Part shown: in pieces, positions 1 through 7,134 of the stretch
Layout of the letters: every line of letters begins with the position of its first letter
Numbering within the stretch: position 1 is the first letter of the stretch
From: DAIDHK01 sp035510695
GTDB taxonomy: Bacteria; Patescibacteriota; Microgenomatia; Levybacterales; UBA12049
Direction: 5' to 3'
Assembly (NCBI GenBank): GCA_035510695.1
Contig: DATKGO010000008.1
Span: 1 to 29,252, forward strand
DNA length: 29,252 nucleotides
Notes under the pieces: generated by a model
The model's input: the letters and a program-made list of their open reading frames with translations, nothing else
What the model was told of the DNA's origin: nothing
Database searches by the model: none
Program-made: the position numbers and the translations under genes

Positions 1-22
1 AATCCCCGCTTTCCTAAGGCAA

Positions 23-49
23 AAGAATTGAGGCTAATTCTTGTTTTTT
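23..49 (+). terminator. intrinsic terminator of an upstream gene
   Basis: A 7-bp stem (AAGAATT at 23-29 with AATTCTT at 36-42) and a 6-nt loop are followed by six T residues at 44-49. It probably ends transcription of a + strand gene lying before the window. The stem is AT-rich and so weak on its own. Confidence 0.5.
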
Positions 50-90
50 AAGAATTAAAATAAAAAAACGATCTCACGCTCCCTAATAAT

Positions 91-114
91 AACACCTTAG
101 CTAGGTGTTTTTTT
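91..114 (+). terminator. intrinsic terminator, second in tandem
   Basis: AACACCT (91-97) pairs with AGGTGTT (103-109) around a 5-nt loop, and the T run extends to 114. It is stronger than the one at 23-49. Two terminators in tandem isolate the metallopeptidase gene from upstream transcription. Between here and 216 there is only a short hairpin (CATGTC 136-141 with GACATG 148-153) and no gene. Confidence 0.7.
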
Positions 115-216
115 GTTGTTACAGGGCAATCATAGCATGTCGATTTTGACATGTACAAGTGGGAGCACGCCAGATAGAAATAGTGCGTCTACTGCGCCGA
201 AGCTAGAATTTAATTG

Positions 217-222
217 TATAAT
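217..222 (+). promoter_or_regulatory. -10 box, likely leaderless promoter
   Basis: A consensus TATAAT ends 8 nt before the ATG at 231, so transcription would start at or within a few bases of the start codon. No Shine-Dalgarno fits in between. No good -35 box is visible. Confidence 0.6.
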
Positions 223-230
223 AGTTACTT

Positions 231-707
231 ATGAAGAGTAAGTTTCAGGACGGGAAGGAATTTTTGTACCTAGGTGAAAAGTACAAATTGAAAATTGACA
301 ACTACAAGACAATAAATATTAACGAAGGTTTTTTGTGTTTTCCCCAATTTATGTCATTTCGCATAGAAAAAGAATTGGATAAATGGTATCGCGATAATGC
401 CTTGGAACATATTGCACAGAGAGTCCAGTATTACGCAAAAAGGATGAATGTTGAATACCTAAATATTTCTATTGCCGATACGAAATCTCGCTGGGGTGCT
501 TGTACACATGATAACAGGTTACAATTTAATTGGCGTTTAATTATGACGCCGCATGCGGTACTTGACTCAGTAGTTGTGCATGAATTGGCGCATACGTTGG
601 AGAAAAATCATTCCCGTAATTTTTGGATTCACGTGAGAAAGGTTTTACCCGGATATACTGCATATCGTCAGTGGTTAAATCATAATGGAAATAAACTTGT
701 TATTTAG
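231..707 (+). CDS. YgjP-like (DUF45/WLM family) metallopeptidase
   Basis: A 158-aa cytoplasmic protein with no signal peptide or membrane segment. The zinc-peptidase motif HELAH is at residues 117-121 (catalytic Glu118), with a third histidine at 127 in KNHSRNFW, as expected for the YgjP/DUF45 family. The segment KSRWGACT before it is the usual family signature. The family is about 150-240 aa long, so this is a compact, apparently complete member that lacks some of the N-terminal part. The physiological substrate of the family is poorly known. The ATG is chosen because a consensus -10 lies 8 nt upstream. The gene is monocistronic and converges with the small gene at 718. Confidence 0.88.
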   Translation: MKSKFQDGKEFLYLGEKYKLKIDNYKTININEGFLCFPQFMSFRIEKELDKWYRDNALEHIAQRVQYYAKRMNVEYLNISIADTKSRWGACTHDNRLQFNWRLIMTPHAVLDSVVVHELAHTLEKNHSRNFWIHVRKVLPGYTAYRQWLNHNGNKLVI

Positions 708-717
708 AGTTTTATTA

Positions 718-1005
718 TTACTGTAAACCTATATAGTCTATTTTGGGGAAAACTATTTTTATTTCCTTCCAGAATTTATCGGCAAGACTGTTTGAAAATT
801 TTCCATATTTGCCAGATTCCGATTTTAAACACAGATTATTTTCCCAACGTTTTACGATATGTAAAATCTCCTGACCTTCTTCGTTAAATTGTTTCTGCCA
901 CTTTTCCGGATCCTGCATATATTTATCATGAATGAGTTTAAAACGGTTAAAAATATCCTGATGAGCAATCAGCATATCTTGAACTTGTTGTTTATATTTT
1001 GTCAT
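718..1005 (-). CDS. small conserved-looking hypothetical protein
   Basis: A 95-aa charged, mostly helical protein with no recognised domain, signal peptide or membrane segment. Residues alternate aromatic and charged (for example WQKQFNEEGQEILHIVKRW), which suggests a compact helical bundle. It is likely a real gene because a promoter-like pair (TTGACG at 1042-1037 and TAGGAT at 1018-1013, spacer 18) ends 7 nt before the ATG, the same leaderless spacing seen for known genes in this window. It converges with the metallopeptidase gene with a 10-nt gap. No function can be assigned. Confidence 0.7.
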   Translation of the reverse strand: MTKYKQQVQDMLIAHQDIFNRFKLIHDKYMQDPEKWQKQFNEEGQEILHIVKRWENNLCLKSESGKYGKFSNSLADKFWKEIKIVFPKIDYIGLQ

Positions 1006-1012
1006 GCATATT

Positions 1013-1042
1013 ATCCTAATACATTTTTACTTATTTCGTCAA
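1013..1042 (-). promoter_or_regulatory. promoter of the 95-aa gene
   Basis: On the minus strand TTGACG (1042-1037), an 18-nt spacer and TAGGAT (1018-1013). The start codon follows after 7 nt. A shifted alternative -10, GATAAT (1015-1010), overlaps it. Confidence 0.55.
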
Positions 1043-1113
1043 TGTTAATTTTTCAAAAAAGCTCGAACTCTTGCTATAAAAAATAAAAAGGGTTAATATA
1101 GTTTTCAAATAGT

Positions 1114-1281
1114 ATGAATATATTTTATATAGCAATGAACGCATTATTACTTAAATATCCTGATCGAAAAATCGAAATTAAAATCGCTTACAATAAATTG
1201 AAAGATAAGTCGGCTCCCAAAACTGTGGAAGAAGCCATGCAGATGTTTTATAAAGAGATGGGAATCTCAATTAAGTTATAA
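1114..1281 (+). CDS. small hypothetical protein (55 aa, or 48 aa from the second ATG)
   Basis: An ORF of 55 codons starting at ATG 1114, with a second in-frame ATG at 1135. The product is basic and partly helical (DRKIEIKIAYNKLKDK, then EEAMQMFYKEMGISIKL). A TATAGT at 1097-1102 ends 11 nt before the first ATG, and TATATA lies just before the second. The mix of Lys, Glu and Ile with few rare residues looks coding, but there is no recognised domain. It sits between the divergent 95-aa gene and ileS. The real start is uncertain, and the ORF could be chance. Confidence 0.4.
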   Translation: MNIFYIAMNALLLKYPDRKIEIKIAYNKLKDKSAPKTVEEAMQMFYKEMGISIKL

Positions 1282-1326
1282 AGTTCATCAAGTTATAATG
1301 TTATAAAGTTGACGGTCAAATTTTAC

Positions 1327-1355
1327 TTGAATAGAAAAAGAGTTTCCGCTACAAT
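1327..1355 (+). promoter_or_regulatory. ileS promoter, leaderless
   Basis: TTGAAT (1327-1332), a 17-nt spacer and TACAAT (1350-1355) make a good sigma-70-type promoter. The ATG at 1365 follows after 9 nt, so the mRNA would start at or a few bases before the start codon. The 1282-1326 stretch holds repeats of the type AAGTTATAA and no gene. Confidence 0.75.
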
Positions 1356-1364
1356 TGAAGCTAT

Positions 1365-4300
1365 ATGTTTAAGCCCGTAAATTCCAACGTTGATTTCCCC
1401 GCTCTGGAGCATGATTTACTTAAACAATGGTACGAAAAAGGAATAGTTGATAAATATTTACATAGAAATGATTCTTCAAAGAAGAGATTTTCGTTTTTAG
1501 ACGGTCCGATTACCGCCAATAATCCCATGGGAGTTCACCATGCCTGGGGAAGAACTTATAAAGATCTCTGGCAGCGATTTTATAACATGCGTGGTTTTAG
1601 ACAGCGTTTCCAAAATGGTTTTGATTGCCAGGGTTTATGGGTGGAAGTGGAAGTGGAAAAAGAATTAGGTTTGAGATTTAAAAAAGATATAGAAAATATA
1701 GTTGAGGGTGATAAAAAAGCCAGTATTGCTAAATTTGTCGATCTTTGCAAGCAGCGGGTATTGAAATATAGCGGAATTCAGACTGAGCAAAGTAAACGAC
1801 TTGGTTACTTCATGAATTGGGATCATTCTTATTACACCATGTCGGATGAAAATAATTACATGATTTGGTATTTCCTCAAGGCTTGTTTTGAAAAAGGTTG
1901 GATATATAAAGGTAAAGACAGTGTTCCGTGGTGTCCGCGCTGCGAAACAGCAATTTCTCAGCATGAAATGTTAACTGAAGATTATAAAGAAGTAGTTCAT
2001 GAAGCAATATATATTGAATTTCCAATTGTCGGCAGAAAGAATGAATTTTTATTGGTATGGACTACTACGCCTTGGACAATTCCGGGAAATATCGCAGTCG
2101 CAGTTGATAAAAAATTAGATTATTCATTAGTTGAGGGAATGGATGGTAATTTATTTTGGATTACAAAGGATAGAATTGAGACAGTATTTAAAAAGGAATA
2201 TAAAAGAATTGTAAAAACAGTAAAGGGTAAAGAATTGGTAGGTTTGAAATATAAAGGTCCTTTTGATGATTTAGAAGGTGTGGCAAAAGTTGCTAAAGCA
2301 AATCCTGAGACATTCCATACGGTTATTGAAACAGATGATTTGATCATGCCGATAGCTACGACCGAAGGAACAGGGTTGGTACATACCGCAGTATCTGCGG
2401 GATCAGAGGATTTTCGTTTAGGTAAGAAATTAGGATTACCCATGATTCCTCTTATTGAGGATAACGCAAGTTATTTACCGGGTTTGGATTTTCTATCTGG
2501 ACAAAATGCCAAGAAACATCCGGAAATTATTTTTAATTATCTTAAACAGAGAGAGGAGAAAGGCGAGAACTGGATATTTTTGATTGAAAGATATAAGCAT
2601 CGCTATCCGGCTTGCTGGAGATGTAAAACAGAATTGGTTTGGAAAGTGGCGGATGAATGGTATATCTCGATGGACCGGACCGAGCGAGAGCGAGGGAGGT
2701 CGCCTGCGAGCGTCAGCGAGACAGGGGTGGACCGGAAAGAAAACATTGGACAAAAAACAAAAAACAATAAACAGGGCAAGACGTTGAGAGAACAAATGGT
2801 TGAAACGGCGAAAATGATTGAGTGGCATCCGGATTTTGGTTTGGAGCGCGAATTGGATTGGTTGAAAAACATGCATGATTGGTTAATCAGTAAGCCAAAT
2901 CGTTATTGGGGATTGGCTCTGCCGATTTTTGAATGCAAAAAATGCGGAGAATTTGAAGTTATCGGAAGTTACGAAGAATTAAAAGAAAGAGCTGTAGAAG
3001 GCTGGGAGAAATTTGAAGGACATACGCCGCATAAACCCTTTATTGATGATGTAAAGATAAAATGCAAAAAATGCGGTGAAATAGTTTCAAGAATTAATGA
3101 CGTAGGAAATGTTTGGTTGGATGCCGGTATTGTTCCGTTTTCAACCTTTGTAGATCCAATTAGCAAAAAACTTAGTTATACCAGCGATAAAAAATATTGG
3201 CAGGAATGGTTTCCGGCAAATTTGATCACCGAATCATTCCCCGGACAATTTAAAAATTGGTTTTATTCCATGATTGCCATGTCGACAGTTCTAGAGAAAC
3301 GTAATCCGTTTGAAAAAGTTTTGGGATATGCGTCTGTACTGGCAGAAGACGGAAGACCAATGCATAAGTCATGGGGGAACGCGATTGAGTTTAATGAAGG
3401 AGCGAATAAAATCGGCGTTGATGTTATGCGTTGGATGTATGTGAATAATGATCCGGAACAAAATTTACTTTTCGGTTATAAAAAAGCCGATGAAACACGC
3501 CGCAGGTTCCATTTGATGTTATGGAATATTTATAATTTCTTTGTTTTAAATGCAAATATTGATAAATGGGAATCCGATTGTCATGCTGAACTTGATTTAG
3601 CATCCAGTGGATTCCGTGTCAAGCACGGAATGACAGGTGGGAAAAATGTTTTGGATACATGGATTTTGAGTCGATTAAATAACACAATTAATTCTGTTAC
3701 AACTTCTTTGGAACAATTACAAGCGCAAAAAGCCGCGCAAGCCATTGAAGAATTCGTCAGTGATTTATCACTTTGGTATATTCGTAGAAGTAGAGATAGA
3801 GTAGGCCCAACAGTTGAGGACGGTGAAGATAAACAAGCGTTTTATCAAACATGTTTTGAAGTTCTAATAACGCTTAGTAAATTGATTGCTCCATTTATGC
3901 CATTTATGTCGGAAGAGATTTATAGAAATTTGACCGGTGAAGAATCAGTGCATTTAGCCGACTGGCCGGAAATTGATAAAGAACAAAGAACAAAAAACAG
4001 TGAATTTGAAGAGCAAATGAAGCTTATTAGAAAGATTGTTGAAATGGGATTGGCACAAAGAAAAAATAATCAGATTAAGGTTAGGCAACCGTTGCGAGAA
4101 TTAAGAATAATGAATAAAGAATTAAGAGATAATGCATTGCTGCAATTAATAAAAGACGAATTGAATGTGAAAGAAATAGTTTTTGAAAAAGGAGAAGGAG
4201 AAATGAATGTTGCTTTGGATATAAACATTAGTCCCGAGTTGAAAGCAGAAGGAATGGCTAGAGATATTATTCGGCAAATTCAGGAAGAGAGAAAAAAATT

Positions 4301-4433
4301 GGGGACGACATTGGACGAAAAAGTAAATGTTACATTGCCGACTTGGCCGAAAGAGTTTGAATCGTATATTAAGTCCCAGGCACTGGTGGAGAATTTGGAA
4401 AAAGGGGAAGAATTCAAAGTAAATAGAATTTAA
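1365..4433 (+). CDS. ileS: isoleucyl-tRNA synthetase (IleRS) with GxHH active-site motif and inserted repeats
   Basis: A 1022-aa class I aminoacyl-tRNA synthetase that charges tRNA-Ile. Seen: the HIGH-region loop is written G56-V-H58-H59 (in NPMGVHHAWGRTYKD) instead of HxGH; WTTTPWTIPGN marks the editing-domain entry; the KMSKS-type loop is M666-H-K-S-W-G-N; Cys pairs WCPRC and CKKCGE (twice) are probable zinc ligands; WILSRLN opens the anticodon-binding region. It resembles the eukaryotic-like (type 2) IleRS group. Two in-frame insertions are visible: residues about 438-473 (GC-rich repeat plus A-rich heptamers) and about 739-757 (palindromic element). A further A-rich heptamer tract encodes part of KEQRTKNSE near residue 873. 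The insertions lie between conserved blocks and probably form surface loops, so the enzyme should be active. The ATG is fixed by the promoter 9 nt upstream. Confidence 0.96.
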   Translation: MFKPVNSNVDFPALEHDLLKQWYEKGIVDKYLHRNDSSKKRFSFLDGPITANNPMGVHHAWGRTYKDLWQRFYNMRGFRQRFQNGFDCQGLWVEVEVEKELGLRFKKDIENIVEGDKKASIAKFVDLCKQRVLKYSGIQTEQSKRLGYFMNWDHSYYTMSDENNYMIWYFLKACFEKGWIYKGKDSVPWCPRCETAISQHEMLTEDYKEVVHEAIYIEFPIVGRKNEFLLVWTTTPWTIPGNIAVAVDKKLDYSLVEGMDGNLFWITKDRIETVFKKEYKRIVKTVKGKELVGLKYKGPFDDLEGVAKVAKANPETFHTVIETDDLIMPIATTEGTGLVHTAVSAGSEDFRLGKKLGLPMIPLIEDNASYLPGLDFLSGQNAKKHPEIIFNYLKQREEKGENWIFLIERYKHRYPACWRCKTELVWKVADEWYISMDRTERERGRSPASVSETGVDRKENIGQKTKNNKQGKTLREQMVETAKMIEWHPDFGLERELDWLKNMHDWLISKPNRYWGLALPIFECKKCGEFEVIGSYEELKERAVEGWEKFEGHTPHKPFIDDVKIKCKKCGEIVSRINDVGNVWLDAGIVPFSTFVDPISKKLSYTSDKKYWQEWFPANLITESFPGQFKNWFYSMIAMSTVLEKRNPFEKVLGYASVLAEDGRPMHKSWGNAIEFNEGANKIGVDVMRWMYVNNDPEQNLLFGYKKADETRRRFHLMLWNIYNFFVLNANIDKWESDCHAELDLASSGFRVKHGMTGGKNVLDTWILSRLNNTINSVTTSLEQLQAQKAAQAIEEFVSDLSLWYIRRSRDRVGPTVEDGEDKQAFYQTCFEVLITLSKLIAPFMPFMSEEIYRNLTGEESVHLADWPEIDKEQRTKNSEFEEQMKLIRKIVEMGLAQRKNNQIKVRQPLRELRIMNKELRDNALLQLIKDELNVKEIVFEKGEGEMNVALDINISPELKAEGMARDIIRQIQEERKKLGTTLDEKVNVTLPTWPKEFESYIKSQALVENLEKGEEFKVNRI
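2671..2735 (+). repeat. GC-rich short element inserted in ileS, flanked by TGGACCGG direct repeats
   Basis: TGGACCGG occurs at 2671-2678 and again at 2728-2735, exactly 57 nt apart, enclosing a GC-rich stretch full of GAGCG/GCGAG words in an otherwise AT-rich gene. The 57-nt period keeps the frame and adds 19 codons (beginning DRTERERGRSPASV). A related copy on the opposite strand lies at 27971-28029, also bounded by TGGA. The insertion falls after the WYISMD block of IleRS, before LREQM. Confidence 0.75.
2748..2775 (+). repeat. A-rich heptamer tract in ileS
   Basis: Four consecutive 7-mers, GGACAAA, AAACAAA, AAACAAT and AAACAGG, follow the GC-rich element and encode part of the extra loop (QKTKNNKQGK). 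A similar tract, GAACAAA GAACAAA AAACAGT, occurs at 3981-4001 in the same gene. Confidence 0.5.
3579..3635 (+). repeat. palindromic TGTCAT...ATGACA element, copy A, in ileS
   Basis: A 57-nt element starting TGTCATGCTGAA and ending GGAATGACA, with terminal inverted repeats TGTCAT/ATGACA. Its right half forms a perfect hairpin: ATTCCGTG (3611-3618), loop TCAAG, CACGGAAT (3624-3631). It is translated in-frame as CHAELDLASSGFRVKHGMT. Copy B is at 13149-13207. Related dispersed palindromes giving HAEL...GMT-like peptides are known from many bacterial genomes. Confidence 0.8.
3981..4001 (+). repeat. A-rich heptamer tract in ileS
   Basis: GAACAAA (3981-3987), GAACAAA (3988-3994) and AAACAGT (3995-4001) are three heptamers in phase, encoding part of KEQRTKNSE in the anticodon-binding region. 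The unit resembles the reverse complement (GAATAAA) of the TTTATTC repeat at 16281. Confidence 0.4.
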
Positions 4434-4484
4434 TAATAGAACAATTTAGCAATATAATAATTTAACAATTATTTTTCTTCGCTT

Positions 4485-5564
4485 ATGCATAAAAATATTT
4501 TCTCGGTTGACTGGTATTTATTCGGACCGGTGGTCGTTCTTCTTATTCTTAGTTTAACTATTCTTTCATCTTTAAGCATAGATCTCTTTAAATCCCAACT
4601 GATATCGGTAATTGTAGGATTAATCGTTTATTTTATTTTTGCCAACTTGAGGTTTGATGCTTTTAAACCTTTTTCTTTGCCTATTTATCTGGGTTCTTTA
4701 GTTGCTTTAGGAGTTGTTTTATTGTTGGGTTTTGAGAGTCATGGTGCTGTCCGTTGGATTCAGTTTTTAGGAACCAGTATCCAATTCTCCGAACTTTGTA
4801 AACCTCTTTTGGTTATTGCACTGGCGAGTTATTTGGCAGATACGGATAATAAAAACGTTAAGAGTTTATTTGTAATTTTATTATTACTTATTCCGGTGGT
4901 TTTATTTATTTATCTGCAGCCGGATTTGGGAAACGCTATTATTTATATAGCTGCGACGTTTTTCGTTTTACTGGTCTTTGGTTTTCGTTTGCGCTGGTTT
5001 ATAGCTAGTTTAATACCTGTTGTTCTTTTATCTCCTGTTTTTTGGGTCAAAATGCATGATTATCAAAGATTAAGAATTTTAACCTTTTTTCATCCGGCTA
5101 ATGACCAGTCAGGCGCTTCCTATAATGCCATGCAGGCATTAATCGCGGTAGGATCGGGAATGTTTTGGGGAAGAGGACTGAGTGAAGGCACACAGTCGGG
5201 TTTGCGTTTTTTGCCGGAGCGCCAAACTGATTTTATTTTTGCCTCTTTGACGGAAGGACTGGGATTTGTCGGCGGTGTCATAGTCCTGGCTGCCTTTGCT
5301 TTTTTGTTATACCGAATGTACGTTATTTTTACCCGCTGCAGTGATCCGTTTGGGAAAGTTGTAACAGCCAGCGCGTTTATACTTTTACTCATTCACGTAT
5401 TTCTTAATATTGGGATGAATATCGGTTTAGTGCCTATTGTCGGCGTTACTTTGCCGTTTCTTTCTATCGGCGGAAACTCGCTTATTGCCAATTTTGTTCT
5501 ACTGGGTATGGTGACCGCAGTCAGCAAAACGGTTAATCAGCGTGAAGTGCTAGAAATCCGCTGA
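4485..5564 (+). CDS. rodA: RodA/FtsW/SpoVE family (SEDS) peptidoglycan glycosyltransferase
   Basis: A 359-aa polytopic protein with about ten hydrophobic segments. SEDS hallmarks are visible: QPDLGNAI, then SGLRFLPERQTDFIFASL with the conserved Asp, and the C-terminal NIGLVPIVGVTLPFLSIGG. SEDS proteins polymerise lipid II into glycan strands together with a class B penicillin-binding protein. The short N-terminus and absence of long loops fit RodA better than FtsW, but the two cannot be told apart reliably by eye. No Shine-Dalgarno is evident before the ATG. A TATAAT at 4453-4458 could give a leader of roughly 20 nt. It follows ileS by 51 nt and precedes rplU by 26 nt. Confidence 0.93.
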   Translation: MHKNIFSVDWYLFGPVVVLLILSLTILSSLSIDLFKSQLISVIVGLIVYFIFANLRFDAFKPFSLPIYLGSLVALGVVLLLGFESHGAVRWIQFLGTSIQFSELCKPLLVIALASYLADTDNKNVKSLFVILLLLIPVVLFIYLQPDLGNAIIYIAATFFVLLVFGFRLRWFIASLIPVVLLSPVFWVKMHDYQRLRILTFFHPANDQSGASYNAMQALIAVGSGMFWGRGLSEGTQSGLRFLPERQTDFIFASLTEGLGFVGGVIVLAAFAFLLYRMYVIFTRCSDPFGKVVTASAFILLLIHVFLNIGMNIGLVPIVGVTLPFLSIGGNSLIANFVLLGMVTAVSKTVNQREVLEIR

Positions 5565-5570
5565 GAAATT

Positions 5571-5579
5571 TGCTATAAT
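5571..5579 (+). promoter_or_regulatory. extended -10 promoter of rplU
   Basis: TGC-TATAAT lies just past the rodA stop codon and ends 11 nt before the rplU ATG. It is an extended -10 element, with no clear -35 and almost no leader. Confidence 0.65.
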
Positions 5580-5590
5580 TCACTGATACT

Positions 5591-5902
5591 ATGAAATACG
5601 CAGTAATTCGAACCGGCGGAAAACAATATAGAGTGGCTGAAGGCGATACAATTACAGTTGAAAGGCTTCCTTTGGAGGAAAAAGCGGAATTTGTGTGTGA
5701 GGATGTGTTGTTAATAAATAATGACGGATCGGTAAAAGTCGGGACACCGGCCGTTGCCAAAGCCAAAGTCACTGGAACGGTTGTAAGCCATGTTAAAGGT
5801 GAGAAAATCCGAGTCGGCAAATATAAAGCAAAAGTTCGTATCCGAAAAGTAACAGGTCATCGTCAAAGCCTTTCTCAGGTTCAAATCACGAAGATTGTTT
5901 AA
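5591..5902 (+). CDS. rplU: 50S ribosomal protein L21
   Basis: A 103-aa protein of normal family length. It starts MKYAVIRTGGKQYRV, the L21 signature, and keeps the basic C-terminal motif KVRIRKVTGHRQ that contacts 23S rRNA. L21 is part of the large subunit, near domain I of 23S rRNA. The gene has its own extended -10 promoter and is followed by rpmA, the usual bacterial pairing. Here rpmA also has a separate promoter, so the two ribosomal genes may be transcribed independently. Confidence 0.97.
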   Translation: MKYAVIRTGGKQYRVAEGDTITVERLPLEEKAEFVCEDVLLINNDGSVKVGTPAVAKAKVTGTVVSHVKGEKIRVGKYKAKVRIRKVTGHRQSLSQVQITKIV

Positions 5903-5917
5903 AGTAAATAATTACTA

Positions 5918-5946
5918 TTGACATCCGTGAAAAATCTGTTTAGAAT
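5918..5946 (+). promoter_or_regulatory. rpmA-parB promoter
   Basis: Perfect -35 TTGACA (5918-5923), 17-nt spacer and TAGAAT (5941-5946). The predicted start near 5953 leaves a leader of about 18 nt before the rpmA ATG. This is among the best consensus promoters in the window. Confidence 0.8.
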
Positions 5947-5970
5947 AAGTCTAGTTTTCACGAGAATAAT

Positions 5971-6222
5971 ATGGCACATACAAAAGCACAAGGATCAGTC
6001 AGAGGAAACAGAGATTCCATCGCCAAACGTTTAGGCGTTAAGTTATATGGTGGAGAAAAAGTTATAAATGGGAACATTATAATCCGTCAGAAAGGAACGA
6101 AATTTTTCCCCGGAGATGGTGTTAGAATGGGCGGAGATTACACGCTTTATGCTGTCACAGAAGGTGTAGTAAACTTTAAGCAAAATAAAGGTAAACAAAT
6201 TGTAGAGGTTATTCATGGATAA
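5971..6222 (+). CDS. rpmA: 50S ribosomal protein L27
   Basis: An 83-aa protein of usual length. MAHTKAQGS is the typical flexible N-terminus that reaches toward the peptidyl transferase centre. KRLGVKLYGGEKV, GNIIIRQKGTKF and PGDGVRMGGDYTLYA are family blocks. There is no N-terminal extension needing cleavage, unlike the Firmicutes type. Its last codons overlap the start of parB by 8 nt, so parB is probably translated by coupling to L27. Confidence 0.97.
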   Translation: MAHTKAQGSVRGNRDSIAKRLGVKLYGGEKVINGNIIIRQKGTKFFPGDGVRMGGDYTLYAVTEGVVNFKQNKGKQIVEVIHG

Positions 6223-7033
6223 CGATCGAATATTTGAATTAAACATTAACGAACTTCAGTCAAATCCGCTTCAACCGCGTGGAGTTATTACTCAAGAATC
6301 ATTGGCCGATTTAGTAGAATCAATTAAAGAACAAGGACTTTTGGAGCCTTTGGTTGTGGCGCAAACGCCGGCCGGTTATCAAATTATCGCGGGCGAACGC
6401 CGTTGGAGAGCTGCCAAATTGGCAGGAATGGTGAAGGTTCCGGTTGTAGTTCGCGTTACTACTCCGCAGGGAATGCTGGAAATGGCGATCGTCGAAAATG
6501 TTCAGCGCGAGGATTTGAATCCAATTGAAAGAGCTTTGGCATATAAGCGATTGATTGATGAATTCGGACTTGGGACCAACGAAGTTGCCAAACGAGTCGG
6601 TAAAAGCGCACCGGCCGTATCTAATACCATTCGTTTATTGTCACTTCCTGATGCCATTAAAGACGCGTTAGTTGCTGGAGTAATCACCGAAGGGCATGTT
6701 CGTCCGCTTATTTCCTTGGGAGATCCGAAATTGATGCTTGAAGTATTTAAGAAAATTTTGCGCGAAAATGCTACTGTTCGCCAAACGGAAGAGATTGCAC
6801 GACAAATTAAAGGCGAAGTACAAAAAGCTGAGCCACATGAGGCCAAGACTAAACTTTGGATTCCTGAACAGGACGCAATGGCGAAAGAATTAAAAGAAAA
6901 ATTTGAGTTTAGTAAAGTGAAAATCGATCAGTCGAGTAAATTGGCGAGAATTGTTCTTGAAGTAAAAGGCGATTTGGATTCAACAACAGCCAAGATAAAA
7001 CAGATCCACGATATTCTTCTTCAATCCGCATAA
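6215..7033 (+). CDS. parB: ParB/Spo0J-family chromosome partitioning protein
   Basis: A 272-aa protein. Residues about 5-95 form the ParB N-terminal domain, with QPRG (20-23 region), ESIKEQGLLEPLVV and the CTPase/arginine motif GERRWRAAK. ENVQREDLNPIERA follows, and then a helix-turn-helix (NEVAKRVGKSAPAVSNTIRLL) that should bind parS. The C-terminal dimerisation part is short but present. ParB loads on parS with CTP and acts in chromosome segregation. No ParA gene is adjacent, which is unusual. The start is ATG 6215, 8 nt inside rpmA, with GAGGTT just upstream as a ribosome-binding site. No convincing parS palindrome was seen in the window. Confidence 0.93.
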   Translation: MDNDRIFELNINELQSNPLQPRGVITQESLADLVESIKEQGLLEPLVVAQTPAGYQIIAGERRWRAAKLAGMVKVPVVVRVTTPQGMLEMAIVENVQREDLNPIERALAYKRLIDEFGLGTNEVAKRVGKSAPAVSNTIRLLSLPDAIKDALVAGVITEGHVRPLISLGDPKLMLEVFKKILRENATVRQTEEIARQIKGEVQKAEPHEAKTKLWIPEQDAMAKELKEKFEFSKVKIDQSSKLARIVLEVKGDLDSTTAKIKQIHDILLQSA

Positions 7034-7099
7034 ATATTCGGGAAATTTATTTATTTCTTCGTGAAAAATTATTGTTATGTTTTGATATATTTCAGACTA

Positions 7100-7128
7100 T
7101 TGACAGCAGAAAAATGTAATAATATACT
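7100..7128 (+). promoter_or_regulatory. strong promoter of the surface-protein leader RNA
   Basis: Perfect TTGACA (7100-7105), 17-nt spacer and TATACT (7123-7128). Transcription should start near 7135, about 255 nt before the next start codon. That is unlike the leaderless genes around it. Confidence 0.8.
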
Positions 7129-7134
7129 CATCTA

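Noticed and set aside
626..641. parS-like sequence containing TTCACGTGA
   Set aside because: It matches only about 12 of 16 consensus positions and lies in the metallopeptidase coding sequence, where it encodes IHVRK. Probably chance.
2493..2876. Open frames on both strands across the GC-rich insert in ileS
   Set aside because: They are created by the stop-poor GC-rich repeat and overlap a well-supported IleRS frame. No start signals or domain features.
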